A stretch of DNA of 64,000 bases, taken from positions 164,001-228,000 of the forward strand of contig JAAOOA010000630.1 of NCBI GenBank assembly GCA_012861695.1, in the 5' to 3' direction. This DNA is from Trematomus loennbergii (taxonomy: Eukaryota > Chordata > Actinopteri > Perciformes > Nototheniidae). A program made the translations under genes and the position numbers. Of the stretch, positions 32,959 to 43,425 are shown piece by piece. The notes under the pieces are model-generated. The model did not search any database. It was not told the DNA's origin and was given only the letters and a program-made list of their open reading frames with translations. Every line of letters starts with the position of its first letter. Positions within the stretch are counted from its first letter, which is position 1.

Positions 32959-33287
32959 CATGACTCGGAGCCGTACTACTTTCTGTGTCACGGCTTCTCT
33001 GTCCTTGTGGACGGTGCAGATGTAGGTTCCACTGTCTCTGTAGCAGGGCTCCCTGAGGGTCAGACTGAGGTCTCTGGTTTTCAGTGGGTCCATCTGCATC
33101 TTTGTGCGATTGCAATAAAACTCATCTTGTCTAACAAGATGGTTGTTTCCGTTACAATATTCGTGGACCCTCATTGGCTCGGGGGCGCAACGACTCCACT
33201 CCACGGTGACGTCTTCAGGCAGAGGGTCTATGGTTTTGTAAGGAAGTTTTACAAACCACACCCCCTCTTCCACCACTACAAAAGAGA
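32959..33287 (-). pseudogene. Unit IV V-c exon (one-base loss near the donor)
   Basis: Open through [32 protein letters not shown] and [19 protein letters not shown] replaces GTCAATG|GT, so the exon ends in phase 0 rather than phase 1. Confidence 0.75.
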
Positions 33288-33371
33288 CTGAGAGGACAAC
33301 AAACAACAGCATCAGCAGCACGAACACACAAACTGTGATCTTAACAGGTCCTGTGACAACATACTACATAC

Positions 33372-33464
33372 CTGTGATGGTTGTGTACCACCAAAACAAG
33401 GCAGCTAGAGTCAGAGCAAGGCAAACAGACAGCTTAAGAAAGACCTCAGGTAATGTGGGCTGTT
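33372..33464 (-). CDS. Unit IV TM exon
   Basis: [20 protein letters not shown] followed by [12 protein letters not shown]. It contains no methionine, which argues against this exon being a signal-peptide start for a separate downstream gene. Confidence 0.65.
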
Positions 33465-33546
33465 CTGTGGGTAACATAATCAACAACATGAGTGTTCATG
33501 ATCCTTTACTTTCTCTTACTGAACACCAAACAGCAAAATTATTATA

Positions 33547-33746
33547 CAGCTCTGGACAAATGTAAGAGACCACTCCAAATTGTTCTTAAATCTCTATCTC
33601 TAGATGTATGGCAGCCATTCCATTCCAGTATCTGTTGAATTCCAACACAGACAAATGTTGTCAGTAGTATACAGGATAACATTTACAAAAAAATGTTTTG
33701 CTCAAACATATACCTTTAAATAGTAAAACCTTTTTTCCCGGAGCTG
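33547..33746. mobile_element. Tc1/mariner-like MITE (unit IV, uninterrupted)
   Basis: A 200-base copy with TA duplications at the same site as the nested one in unit III, so the insertion predates the III/IV split. Confidence 0.8.
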
Positions 33747-33792
33747 TATGTAAAAACCTCCTTTAAAATAAACCGTTAGGGTTGTTCCTTAC

Positions 33793-34128
33793 CTGTAACC
33801 TGCAGGCGCACAATTACCCTTGAAATTTCCTTTTCATTGTGATGGACGTGGCAGGTGTAGACGCCGCTGTCAGAGAGTTGAGGTTCTTTCAGAGTGAGGC
33901 TGAGGTCTCCAGTTATCAGAGCGTCAGCTGACATATATGTTCGGCCGCTGGAATGCTGGTTTTGAAAACGGGGCTCCTTTACGTCAAGATGCTGGTGGAC
34001 GGTTGAGGGATTAAAACCGAAGCGACTCCACACCACTTTTGTGTTTACGGGTAACCTAGACGACTGGCAGGGCAGCTGGACAGACCACGCCCCCTCATAC
34101 ACGCTAATGGTTGGAGATTGCTGAGAAA
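33793..34128 (-). CDS. Unit IV fused V-a/V-b exon (intact canonical V domain)
   Basis: A 336-base phase 1-1 exon. Upstream flank and first residues ([13 protein letters not shown]) are V-a type; the rest ([39 protein letters not shown]) and the donor are V-b type. The intron with the 40-base repeats is gone. Both cysteines are present. Confidence 0.8.
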
Positions 34129-34808
34129 CTTGAAGGACACACAAAAAGATGTTTCAATTATAAATGTATTTTTATTTGCTTGTTTGTTTACACACACAAA
34201 AAATGTATATATAATAAAGTGTAATATATCTACAAAGACATTTATATAAAGAGAAACCTTTTCTCCTACAAATACTCAGAAACACTTGCATTTAAGAATT
34301 TACCAAAGCTAGATAAATAGATAAATGTCTAAGTGATCTAAATCAACTCAAATAAGAATATTTTACAACTTGCTCCCAAAAAAGGAAACATGCAGACGGT
34401 ACCAAATGATGGTGGCGGTAGAACTAATCAGATTATTTTACTTAAGTAAAAGTATAAAATAAAACTTTGTAGAAATACTCTGTTACAAGTAAAGCATTCA
34501 AAATAACACTAAGAAAAGTATTAGCAAACACATTTTACATATTCAATTGAAGTGGTCATATGAAACAGGAGATTAGATCTTTGTCTGCTTCTGCTTCTAT
34601 TCTCTATTTATATTATTGTTTCTATGCAGTGACGCTCACAAACAAAAACACAAACTACATTTCAATTGTAATAAATCATTAAATTGGATTTGAACATCCT
34701 TGAAATGTGTTCATTTTAAATCAAGACTTTGGTTTTAGCTGCTGATTCACGAGGCTACATGAAACTAAAGCTGGAGACATGAGAGTAGAAAGAAGAAGGT
34801 AATCATAC

Positions 34809-34851
34809 CGTGTACGAGGGTCAGAAACCCCACTAACGCCTTCATCTTCAT
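34809..34851 (-). CDS. Unit IV signal-peptide exon
   Basis: [15 protein letters not shown] from ATG at 34851. TATA-like box at 34888-34895. Upstream sequence is of unit I/II type. Confidence 0.7.
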
Positions 34852-34895
34852 GACGAAATGACCTAAATCTGATTCTCTCCGTCTCTTCTTATAAA

Positions 34896-35412
34896 CTGAT
34901 CACAAAGTAAGCGTACTTTAGTTTACTGGAAGTGCCTCGCGGTTGACTGTCGCAGGAATGTGACGAATCAGGTTAAGGAAGACAAGTTTAATTGTATAAC
35001 ACCTGAGCAACTACGACAGAGAAAGTAAAAAGGAGTGCCTATTGTTGCTCGTCTGGCTCATCACTATGGTTACGGTTAGGGTTGTCAACTTGCAGACTAG
35101 CAAAGAGATAGTAGATACAAATGATCTAAAAATAAATTAAACAGATTGAACAGAATAACCAGCCTAACTTATCTGGGGACCCTTTGAAGGGGCTCGACCG
35201 ACTAAACTCTATATAAAGTATTAAAAACGACTTCACCTGGAGCAGCTACAAATGTAGAAATCTGCTCTGATGCTTCAGTATCAACAATGTGTTAATGTAG
35301 CATAGAATCAGATATCAGTCACATTTCACTGTTCTATGAGTACAGCATGAAGCTGAGGATACTTCTGTACTTTTACTACAAGAAGATGAGAATACTTTTA
35401 CTTACATTGATG
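34896..35412. other. Conserved upstream spacer (unit IV)
   Basis: Unit I/II-type spacer with small deletions. No exon seen. Confidence 0.5.
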
Positions 35413-35479
35413 TTCAAATGTTCCATTGTATAATGTTGAAGTTGGTCCATGGTTTCGAAGCATTTGTTGCAGTCATAAA

Positions 35480-35495
35480 TGGCGACATCTGCTGG
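35480..35495 (-). promoter_or_regulatory. CTCF-like motif (unit IV)
   Basis: Unit IV copy of the 16-base motif. Confidence 0.35.
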
Positions 35496-36528
35496 GCAGC
35501 TCCTTGTGGTACATTTACAAACCCAAAGAAAAAGAGAAGTCCTAAAGGTGTTTTCTGAATCCTCAAAGATTCAAAGATATCCAGATTCACATCTTTGTTT
35601 CCAAACCAAAACAAGGAAGGCAACTGGTTGGCTACCTGGACAGCAAAGAAGTTTACTGTGTCTCCTTTAGGAAATCTGTCACACTGCTTAAAATATATCA
35701 AACATATTTGTTAAAAAATCTGAAAAGCTTCCCAGTATACAAAGTAATAAAATGATCTTAAGCCTTTTCAGTTGCAGCACTTAATGGATGAAGGCATTCA
35801 TATTAATTTAATTATAATCCAATAATAATTGAATCAATTACTCTCACTTGTAATATTATAATATATGTAGTATTTCTAGTTTTTTTAACATATACTTCTT
35901 CCTTTTGATTCAGGAGGACTCCTGGTGGCTGCAGAGCTTCAGTGTCTTCAGTGAGTCTTTTCAGCTCCGTTAGAATAAAGACAGCTGATCCTCACACAGT
36001 CACACCTCCAGATACTGCAGAGCTTGAATTAATGAACTGTATGTAATCATTCAGAAACAAACCTATCTAGAAGACTTTGATGTGACATGGACAGGCGGTA
36101 ACTATTTGACTTGTTTATGATGACTTTAAGAGAAGTCTATGTTCTTTATTGTATACTATTACACACGTTTTGGCTTTTTAAAAGATGGAAAAATATTTAT
36201 AGACTAGCTGACTCATATTCGAATGAAAGGAAATAAAGATGACATTCGTGGCACTAGACCATTATGTAGGGAGTTTAAATAAAATGTAATGTCTCTGTAT
36301 AAAACCCCCTCTTTAGTTCATAGCTAGTGAAGCATTTCTCATGTGAATGGGGTAGTGCTGGTTACATTTTGTCGAACATCAAAACCTCAGTATTCCTAAA
36401 ATAGCTTTGGGCGTGGTTACAGGTACAACCCACCACACCTGTGATGACGGGTGTGTTAGTGTGAAGTTGTAGTCTTGTCTTACCTCATGCTTGCATTGAC
36501 CCAGGTGTCTCTCCTCCTGCAGGTGTGT

Positions 36529-36780
36529 TAGGCACCGTTTACACGAGGACAAAACTGCTTGTATCTGCATAGTTTCGCGTGCGTATAGCCCTATTATTTA
36601 CACGAGGCCGATAGAAACGGACCCCACAAACGATAACGGGTCCCAAGGTGGATAGATTTGCAAACGAAACGCTCTGGGGGGTCAACAGAGTCCGTGTAAT
36701 CACCTCTATACGAATATTTCCTGAAAAAATAACGATAGCCCCGCCTCTCCCCACCTCTCCTGCTCACTGCTGTAGCATGG
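36529..36780. mobile_element. DNA-transposon fragment at the unit IV dhrs13 break
   Basis: Begins GGCACCGTTTACACGAGGAC directly after the dhrs13 acceptor segment. Looks like a terminal piece of an unclassified fish DNA transposon; the other end is not found. Confidence 0.4.
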
Positions 36781-37039
36781 CCAGTAGCCATCTGTAACGA
36801 TCAACTATCAAAAATAGCTGTGTTAATTAAACGCACAAGGGGTTCTTGAATGAAATAATATTATAAAAGGCAAACCAGAATTGTTAACGCCAGTAGCAAT
36901 ACAAATCCCCTTTCCATCACATTAGTATGCATAAAAAAGTGACAGGTCACACCTTCTAAGTCCCGCCCCTAATTATGCTAATGAGCCCCCTTTGATATGC
37001 TAATGAGCCCCTTTGTTCGAGGTGTTATCGCGTACAGGT

Positions 37040-37220
37040 GTTACATCCTCCCGGTAGCCCCCCACCCTCAGCCCACCCCCCTCACATACAGGTGTCACAT
37101 CCGCCCTGTCGCCCCCACCCCTCACAGCCCCCACCCCTCTCAGCCCCACCCCTCTCAACCCACCCCCTCTCCCAACCCTCTCAGCCCCCACCCCTCTCAG
37201 CCCCCACCCCGTCTCAGTGA
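37040..37220. repeat. C-rich minisatellite (CAGCCCCCACCCCTCT)
   Basis: Strand-biased tandem repeats of about 16 bases inside the left terminal region of the Polinton remnant. ORFs on both strands here are repeat artefacts. Confidence 0.75.
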
Positions 37221-38109
37221 GACAATGCAGTTTCTGATCATTTTAAGTTTCAAGTTTCAAGGCTTTATGGCATATGCCCATTAGCTACAGTGTAGATATG
37301 TCAATGAAAAACATAGGTCACAGGCTCCTCCAACAGTGCACATAAAAACAGATAAAATACTGCAATTTGTGCGTAATTCTCTCACAAAGGAACTGTAAGA
37401 TACACGTTTATGTATGGAAAACTTTATAACTTGGTAAAATATTCATTCATTTGTAATGAATTGAGTTTTCTTCAAGAATCAAACTCTAAATGGAGAGTTT
37501 GTGATTTTAACACTGTTTCGATGAAACAATGCAGTTTTGATAACTTGACTTGACTAACATTACTTTTTTTAAATATATGTTTTTAGATGCTTTACTTTTG
37601 ATTTCTTTCATGTTATTTTAACACAACATTACTTTTTCATATTTTTCAACATACTGTGATATTTTTTTTTCTCTCCATTATATTTTTGAATATACAGTGA
37701 TTTTTATCAAAATACAACATGCAACTATTACATTATACAATATTACGACTTTTTGCGATATTTTCAACACAATATACTTTTTTGTAGGGCTTCAGGATAT
37801 TTGGCATGTCATGCATAAAACCGGTGTCATCTTTCCTGAAACTGACGTGCTGTCCGTTTTACAAACAAGTTATCTTTCTGCTTCTTCACCCTCTGAATTT
37901 TCCTCCCCGTCCCTCTTCCTTCAGCCATCACAACAACAATTAAGTCAGATCTGTGAAATTAAACACCTCTTCCCAAAGCGTGACTTCCCTATTGAGGGAG
38001 TGGGGCAGTAGGGCCTAACCCGATTGGCCAAATATACTAACATGCAGAACATATGGTATGTTTGAAAAAAGACTAACCATCTATCCAGTTCAAGCTGTCT
38101 TTAAGATGT
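37221..38109. other. AT-rich interior of the Polinton remnant
   Basis: Contains repeat pieces shared with 39700-40530 (for example GTGATTTTAACACT near 37500) and a 104-codon frame at 37697-38011 with no recognised domain, weakly supported. Confidence 0.35.
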
Positions 38110-38395
38110 GACATTGCGCTCTGACTTTTTCCCGTAAAATCGTGACAAACTATTACTTATTAAATTTGACCTCATGCTGCTTGGTTGAAAATGATAGATG
38201 AAAAATAACTTTTTAAAAAGAGTCAAACAGCGAGGGACATTATACGGGTGAAAGAAACTCTCATTTCTACAGATGACTCCCCCCACCCAACGCAATAAGT
38301 CCCACCCCACTCAGCAAATCATCCAAAACTAAGGACCCCGCTAAGACGACCGTTGAAAACTAGCCATGGATCTGAGAAAAACCAAGTCTGCTGTA
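38110..38395 (+). repeat. Duplicated 5' control/start region, copy 1
   Basis: About 280 bases ending at the start of the 38366 ORF, repeated at 40600-40855. The start codon reads ATGGATCTGAGAAAAACC here and AGGGATCTGAGAAAAACC in the second copy. Confidence 0.8.
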
Positions 38396-39418
38396 GCCTA
38401 CCCTTATTATCACCAGGATAACGGATATGGGCTTAATGACTGGATGTTACAAAGTAAGGGAGAGGATGTTCCCGAAGAAGAGCTTTCCTCTATATCATAT
38501 CCATGTAAGGTCTTTAGGACAAAAGAGGACTATGATAAAATGACATATGAAGAATATCTTTCTTTAAAAGATGGTATTATAGATAACCTTTATAGAAACA
38601 ATATATCTCATACAACTCGCCAAGATCGCAAACGACAATTAGCAGAAAAGAAAAGCAAAAGTAAAGAAAACCGAAGAAAAAGAAAAAGAAAATGAAAAGG
38701 AGAAGAAAAATGAAAAGCAAACGCAGAATGCGAATGAAAAGAAAAGGGACAATAGGACGGAAAAAGACAAAAAGAAGGAAGGTGAAAAGAAAAAGGAACA
38801 AAGTGAAGAAATTTCAACTAACTATAGAGGATGCTGATAGTGTTGTAGAGCCATTACCGGATCATAATAATCTTTATAGATCATCTACTTGCTACATGCT
38901 TCAATTTAATGAGAGAAAAAGCACGATACTATGGAATTGCCCAAATTGGCGACAGTGCCAGAACATGTATTAAAAGACTGTTGGAGGATCTCTATTCTAG
39001 TATCGGTTGTAATTACAGCGAAGGATATGCCAAAACGTGTGACGACATAGACAAAGCTTTTGAAGACAATTATATGGTACCCGTCCTTACAGCTAAACAA
39101 ATCCTATGCCAGGTATTCAACAGACCACAAGAAGCACAAGAAGCCCCAGAAAGGATTACATTCAGAGCTAATAATGGTGAAACCGAAGAAGAAGCAAAGC
39201 AGATTATAATCGTTGCGGGTGAAAGGACAGAGAATTTGCAAGTGATGTTAATGCACTTATCTGATATAAAAAATGCATTCATTTACTTCCAAGAGACCCC
39301 TAAACATCTACTTGGGCAATGTGAATTGAACGATAAACCGATCACTGTAAATGAAACGCGGAGAGAAGCAGCAGTGCAAATCGTTAAGTCTATTACCTTG
39401 TATGCACTACGACATTAA
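38366..39418 (+). pseudogene. Polinton-associated gene, broken into overlapping frames
   Basis: A 109-codon frame from ATG at 38366 (beginning MDLRKTKSAVAYPYYHQDN) runs into a lysine/glutamate-rich region. A second frame, 38909-39418, carries 169 codons ending TLYALRH. Between them a long charged stretch is open in another frame, so this was probably one gene now cut by frameshifts and stops. No family recognised; position in the element suggests a structural or accessory protein. Confidence 0.45.
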
Positions 39419-39586
39419 CTTGGTCAAATGTAATATGTCTTTCTGAAGATGTGGCGAATGGTGTGTTTTTCAATTAAACAACCATAACAAATGAAAATGT
39501 GTTTTATTTTTGCTTTCATATATAGTAATAGTATTAACTCCTTGACTAGACTGTACTAAAATAAGACGTTTCACTGTTAAATAAAA

Positions 39587-39724
39587 ATGGAAGTAGAAAA
39601 TCGAGATAATGATGAGGTTCGTTATGTATCCAGTAACTATGAACAGCAGTTGAAAATGTTATTTAACCCTTTAACTCTAATTGACAAATCTAAAATAGCC
39701 TCTAGCTTATCTATAAGTTTGTGA
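39587..39724 (+). CDS. Small ORF in the Polinton remnant (45 aa, MEVENRDNDEVRY)
   Basis: ATG to TGA, acidic start, 170 bases after the previous ORF. It ends where the local tandem repeats begin, so it may be the 5' stub of a longer gene. No homology recognised. Confidence 0.25.
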   Translation: MEVENRDNDEVRYVSSNYEQQLKMLFNPLTLIDKSKIASSLSISL

Positions 39725-40530
39725 TTTTAACACTTATTCACTGACACAAGGCAGATTTGGCTTTTTTCTCTTGCCAAGATACTTTTAGACACACTTTGAG
39801 GTATGCAAAACCTTAAAACTAGAAAATGAAGTACATTGTCTGATTAGATTTTTTCTTAAAGACTGTTTCTCTAAAAGGCAAGTTTGTGATTTTTAACACT
39901 TATTTACTGACACAAGGCAGATTTTGACTTTTTTTCTCTTTTCTTGTGTTACCAAGATACTTTTAGATACACTTTGATGTATGCAACACTTAACAAAAGG
40001 GTATAATATGAAGTACTTTGTAAGGAATGGGGGTTTCTTTAATACCCCGTTTTTATTTTTAAAAACACTTGTACAGTTAAATAATGTAGGTTTTCTCTGA
40101 TATTTTAGTTATTTTCAGCTACCAAGATACTTTTTTGATACACTTTTATGTAGGAACATTTGGCAACTGGTAGAATGTCAATTATTTTGTAACAAAATGT
40201 ATTTTCTTAAAGACTGTGACTCTAAAAGGGAAGTTGGTGATTTTAACACTTTTATTTTTTCTCCCGTTGTCTTTCACTTACTTTTTGGATACAGTTTTAT
40301 GTATGACAACTTTACAACTGGTAGAAAGTTAAGTACTTTTTCTGAACAGATTTTCTTTAAGACTGTGACTCTTAAAGGCACTCTGATTTTAGTAAGACAA
40401 TCCAGTTTTATGGAAGTAACTTAAATTATTTTGTTTTTTCTCCTACAAAGATACTTATAGTTACACTTTAATGGATGCAAAACTTTATAACTTGGTAAAA
40501 TATTCATTATTTGTAATGAATTGAGTTTTT
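39700..40530. repeat. Imperfect ~150-base tandem repeats in the Polinton remnant
   Basis: Recurrent modules GTGATTTTAACACTTATT, GACACAAGGCAGATTT, AAGATACTTTTAGA and CACTTTGATGTATGCAA occur four to five times at 120-200 base spacing; single modules also lie near 37420-37520. Confidence 0.7.
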
Positions 40531-40599
40531 TTTTGTTTTTGTTTTTCAACATACTATTGTACACAATGACTTTTCCATATATATATTTTTCTGACAAAC

Positions 40600-40855
40600 T
40601 ATACTTTGACTTTTTCCGTAAAATCGTGACAAACTATTACTTATCTTAAATTTGACCTCTTGCTGCTTGGTTGGAAATGATAGATGAAAAAGCTACAAAG
40701 CTTAAAGAACTTTTCTAAAAACTCTCAATTCTACAGATGACTCCCCCCACTCAACGCAATAAGTCCACCCCCCACTCAGCAAATCATCTAAAACGAAGGA
40801 CCCCACTAAGACGACCGTTGAAAACTAGCCAGGGATCTGAGAAAAACCAAGTCTC
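40600..40855 (+). repeat. Duplicated 5' control/start region, copy 2 (start codon lost)
   Basis: Repeats 38110-38395 with ATG changed to AGG, then continues into unrelated coding sequence. Confidence 0.8.
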
Positions 40856-40908
40856 CCCCCGCGAGTTGCAGCCAGGAACAAACTCCTGGACTACTATCGT
40901 CACCACCA

Positions 40909-41379
40909 TTGTGGACACCCAAATCTTGCAGTACTACAGCTGCTGATGTTACTCCTGGGGCCAAGACGTCTCTGTTTTTGAACATAGTGAAATCGGAGTT
41001 GGTTGATATTCTGGAGAGGGTGCTGCATCGGTACAGAGAAGAAATCTGCAATGGATGCCGAGTCAGTCACCCCGGCCAGAGGCAACACGATTGTCTGAAT
41101 GACATTCCAGAATATTTCTTCAGAAACAATTACAACGCGTTAATGAAAAGACTTTGGCTCGCCGACTTCATTACTGCGATTGACCAGAGTCTTAATGATA
41201 AAAACATTTACACGGCTGAATGGAGGATCCAAGGCGCTTCGGAGGCTTTTCTGCACAATCTCAAAAACTGCAGACGCCTCAAGGAGAGACTTGAAAAGAT
41301 CCATGCCGAGCTGGATGGAGAGAAGAAGACTAATAACCAGCGGTTGATTGAAGCCAGGGATTTTTTTTCGATACTTTGA
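40909..41379 (+). CDS. Polinton-associated ORF with Cys/His motif (156 aa)
   Basis: Open frame with CNGC followed by HPGQRQHDCL near residues 49-65, a possible zinc-binding CxxC...H...C arrangement, then a helical, charged C-terminus. Similar CxGC...HPxQ..HxCL proteins are, from memory, common in animal Maverick-like elements; not verified. The true start may lie upstream because 40737-40946 is open in another frame. Confidence 0.45.
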   Translation: MWTPKSCSTTAADVTPGAKTSLFLNIVKSELVDILERVLHRYREEICNGCRVSHPGQRQHDCLNDIPEYFFRNNYNALMKRLWLADFITAIDQSLNDKNIYTAEWRIQGASEAFLHNLKNCRRLKERLEKIHAELDGEKKTNNQRLIEARDFFSIL

Positions 41380-41402
41380 CTTTTCTTTAAAGTAAAATAA
41401 AA

Positions 41403-41519
41403 ATGGGTAACTACTATGGAAAACAATCTGTATATATCTATCAGAATGCAGTCAATACCTGTTTAATAAGTGTGTTGTTGATGACGATTGAAAACAGAAT
41501 GAGTAGTGATCCCGTGTAA
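41403..41519 (+). CDS. Small ORF in the Polinton remnant (38 aa, MGNYYGKQ)
   Basis: Starts 24 bases after the previous stop. MG at the N-terminus could be myristoylated in principle. Weakly supported. Confidence 0.2.
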   Translation: MGNYYGKQSVYIYQNAVNTCLISVLLMTIENRMSSDPV

Positions 41520-41524
41520 ACAGA

Positions 41525-41620
41525 ATGGCTGAAGTTTGTAAACTAGAAGACATTTTGGATATCGTTCATTCTGGCAGTACTATTCCGGGTCATTGGGAAA
41601 CGATTAAACGAAACATTTAA
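41525..41620 (+). CDS. Small ORF in the Polinton remnant (31 aa, MAEVCKLEDILDIV)
   Basis: ATG six bases after the preceding stop, ends TAA. Probably the first codons of a longer gene lost in the deletion. Confidence 0.25.
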   Translation: MAEVCKLEDILDIVHSGSTIPGHWETIKRNI

Positions 41621-41861
41621 AGTGGTACTGGAATCTTCATTTTCCGAAACATCTGTAACATTAGTCAAGTCATAGTATAGTTTGACAAAAAGATCTTGAA
41701 AAAGTCTTGACATTGTGTGTTGAAATGGTTTTGAATAAACACATCAGTATTTAAAAAAGTAAAATTGTATCAAGTGCATCAGACAACTCAAATTACTCCA
41801 TCTGAACCATATTATAAATAAGTAAAGAATGGTCATAGTATATAGCAGGGCTGTTTAATAG

Positions 41862-43185
41862 TTTTCTGTGTTTCAGTGTTTCAGTGTTTCAGTGTGTCAG
41901 TGTGTCAGTGTGTCAGTGTGGCAGTGTGTCAGTGTTGCAGTGTTTCAGTGTTTCAGTGTTTCAGTGTGTCAGTGTTTCAGTGTTCTGTGTTGCAGTGTTT
42001 CAGTGTTTCAGTGTTTCAGTGTTCTGTGTTTTGTGTTAGTGTGTCAGTGTGTCAGTGTTGCAGTGTTTCAGTGTTTCAGTGTTTCAGTGTTCTGTGTTTG
42101 TGTGTCAGTGTGTCAGTGTTGCAGTGTTTCAGTGTTCTGTGTTTCAGTGTTGCAGTGTTTCAGTGTTTTGGGTGTCAGTGTGTCAGTGTTGCAGTGTTTC
42201 TGTGTGTCAGTGTTTCTGTGTTTCAGTGTTTCAGTGTTTCAGTGTTTTGTGTGTCAGTGTGGTAGTGTGTCAGTGTTGCAGTGTTCTGTGTTTCAGTGTG
42301 TCAGTGTTCTGTGTGCAGTGTTTCAGTGTTTCAGTGTTTCAGTGTTCTGTGTTTTGTATTTCAGTGTGTCAGTGTGTCAGTGTTGCAGTGTTTCAGTGTT
42401 CTGTGTTTATGTGTTTCAGTGTTCTGTGTTTCAGTGTTGCAGTGTTTCAGTGTTTTGGGTGTCAGTGTTGCAGTGTTGCAGTGTTTCAGTGTTTTGTGTG
42501 TTTTTGTGTTTCTGTGTTTCTGTGTTTTTGTGTTGCAGTGTTTCAGTGTTTTCAGTGTTTTGTGTTTCAGTGTTTCAGTGTTTTTGTGTTTCAGTGTTTC
42601 AGTGTTTTTGTGTTTCTGTGTTTCTGTGTTTTGTGTGTCAGTGTTTTCAGTGTGTCAGTGTTTCAGTGTTTTGGGTGTCAGTGTGTCAGTGTTGCAGTGT
42701 TTCTGTGTGTCAGTGTTTCTGTGTTTCAGTGTTTCAGTGTTTCAGTGTGTCAGTGGTCAGTATGTCTGTGTGTCAGTGTGTCAGTGTTGCAGTGTTTCTG
42801 TGTTTCAGTGTGTCAGTGTTCTGTGTTGCAGTGTTTCAGTGTTTCAGTGTTTCAGTGTTCTGTGTTTTGTGTTTCAGTGTTTCAGTGTTCTGTGTTTCAG
42901 TGTTGCAGTGTTTCAGTGTTTTGTGTGTCAGTGTTGCAGTGTTGCAGTGTTTCAGTGTTTTGTGTGTTTTTGTGTTTCTGTGTTTCTGTGTTTTTGTGTT
43001 GCAGTGTTTCAGTGTTTTCAGTGTTTTGTGTTTCAGTGTTTCAGTGTTTTTGTGTTTCAGTGTTTCAGTGTTTCTGTGTTTCTGTGTTTTTGTGTGTCAG
43101 TGTTTTCAGTGTGTCAGTGTTTCAGTGTTGCAGTGTTTTTGTGTTTCAGTGTTTCAGTGTTTTGTGTGTCAGTGTTTACAGCCTT
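41862..43185. repeat. 1.3-kb CAGTG-rich octamer satellite
   Basis: Near-continuous 8-base units (CAGTGTTT, CAGTGTGT, CAGTGTTG) with TGTGTTTC variants and higher-order blocks of about 500 bases. Few stop codons can form, so all three plus frames stay open for hundreds of codons; these are not proteins. Confidence 0.9.
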
Positions 43186-43232
43186 TCTTTGCTCTGATCA
43201 ATCCCAGGGATCCTCCCCTGGAAGGAATATAG

Positions 43233-43385
43233 CAGGATGAGAGAAAAACATTTAAAAAACGTATCTTAGAAGTGGCTATAACATTTGATGCAATTCTAAA
43301 AGATAGTCAGATTCCTAAAAAGTTACAAACGGATGCTGGAAAAGAATTATTTGTTTCTTCAGCAAGGCTTCAAAAATCTTGTTAA
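43233..43385 (+). pseudogene. Polinton integrase fragment (DDE family)
   Basis: A 50-codon frame holding IPKKLQTDAGKELF, the block around the second catalytic Asp of the retrovirus-like DDE integrase found in Polintons (usual form LQTDxGxEF). It stops at 43383. Integrase genes lie near one end of Polintons, which fits its place at the truncated edge. Confidence 0.6.
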
Positions 43386-43397
43386 ATAATTCTTTTC

Positions 43398-43425
43398 AGC
43401 GAGAGGCTCTGTGGAATCTCTTAAA
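43398..43425 (+). pseudogene. dhrs13: dhrs13-like terminal exon, unit IV, last codons only
   Basis: Only CGAGAGGCTCTGTGG... to TAA survives, followed by the normal 3' flank. About 240 bases of the exon are missing between 36528 and 43398. Confidence 0.8.

Larger units (their letters stand above)
31485..34851 (-). pseudogene. Unit IV Ig-superfamily gene, short form with fused V-a/V-b
   Basis: Exons: signal 34809-34851, fused V-a/b 33793-34128, TM 33372-33464, V-c 32959-33287, V-d 31909-32247, terminal coding part 31730-31779, AATAAA 31485-31495. Only one V domain precedes the TM exon. All exons are open, but V-c lost one base four bases before its donor, which changes the splice phase and puts a stop a few codons into V-d. 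Up to the end of V-c the frame is whole. Confidence 0.65.
36892..43397. mobile_element. Polinton/Maverick remnant, right end deleted
   Basis: The left end AGTAGCAATACAAATCCCC and next 130 bases match the ends of the palindrome at 16021-17153. Inside are several plus-strand ORFs, internal repeats and an integrase fragment at 43233-43385. The right end joins the last 25 bases of the dhrs13 exon without a terminal repeat, so the right end and most of the exon were lost together. Polintons are large self-synthesising, virus-like DNA elements usually of 15-20 kb; at 6.5 kb this copy lacks recognisable polymerase, ATPase and capsid genes and cannot be active. Confidence 0.65.

Noticed and set aside
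37000..37284. Proline/serine-rich and glycine-rich ORFs on opposite strands
   Set aside because: Both are readings of one C-rich minisatellite.
38577..38817. Minus-strand Phe/Leu-rich ORFs that look like membrane proteins
   Set aside because: Antisense of the lysine/glutamate-rich region of the Polinton gene.
41868..43240. Long plus-strand frames of up to 454 codons rich in Cys, Val, Phe
   Set aside because: They are translations of an 8-base satellite open in all three frames, with no domain and no unique sequence.
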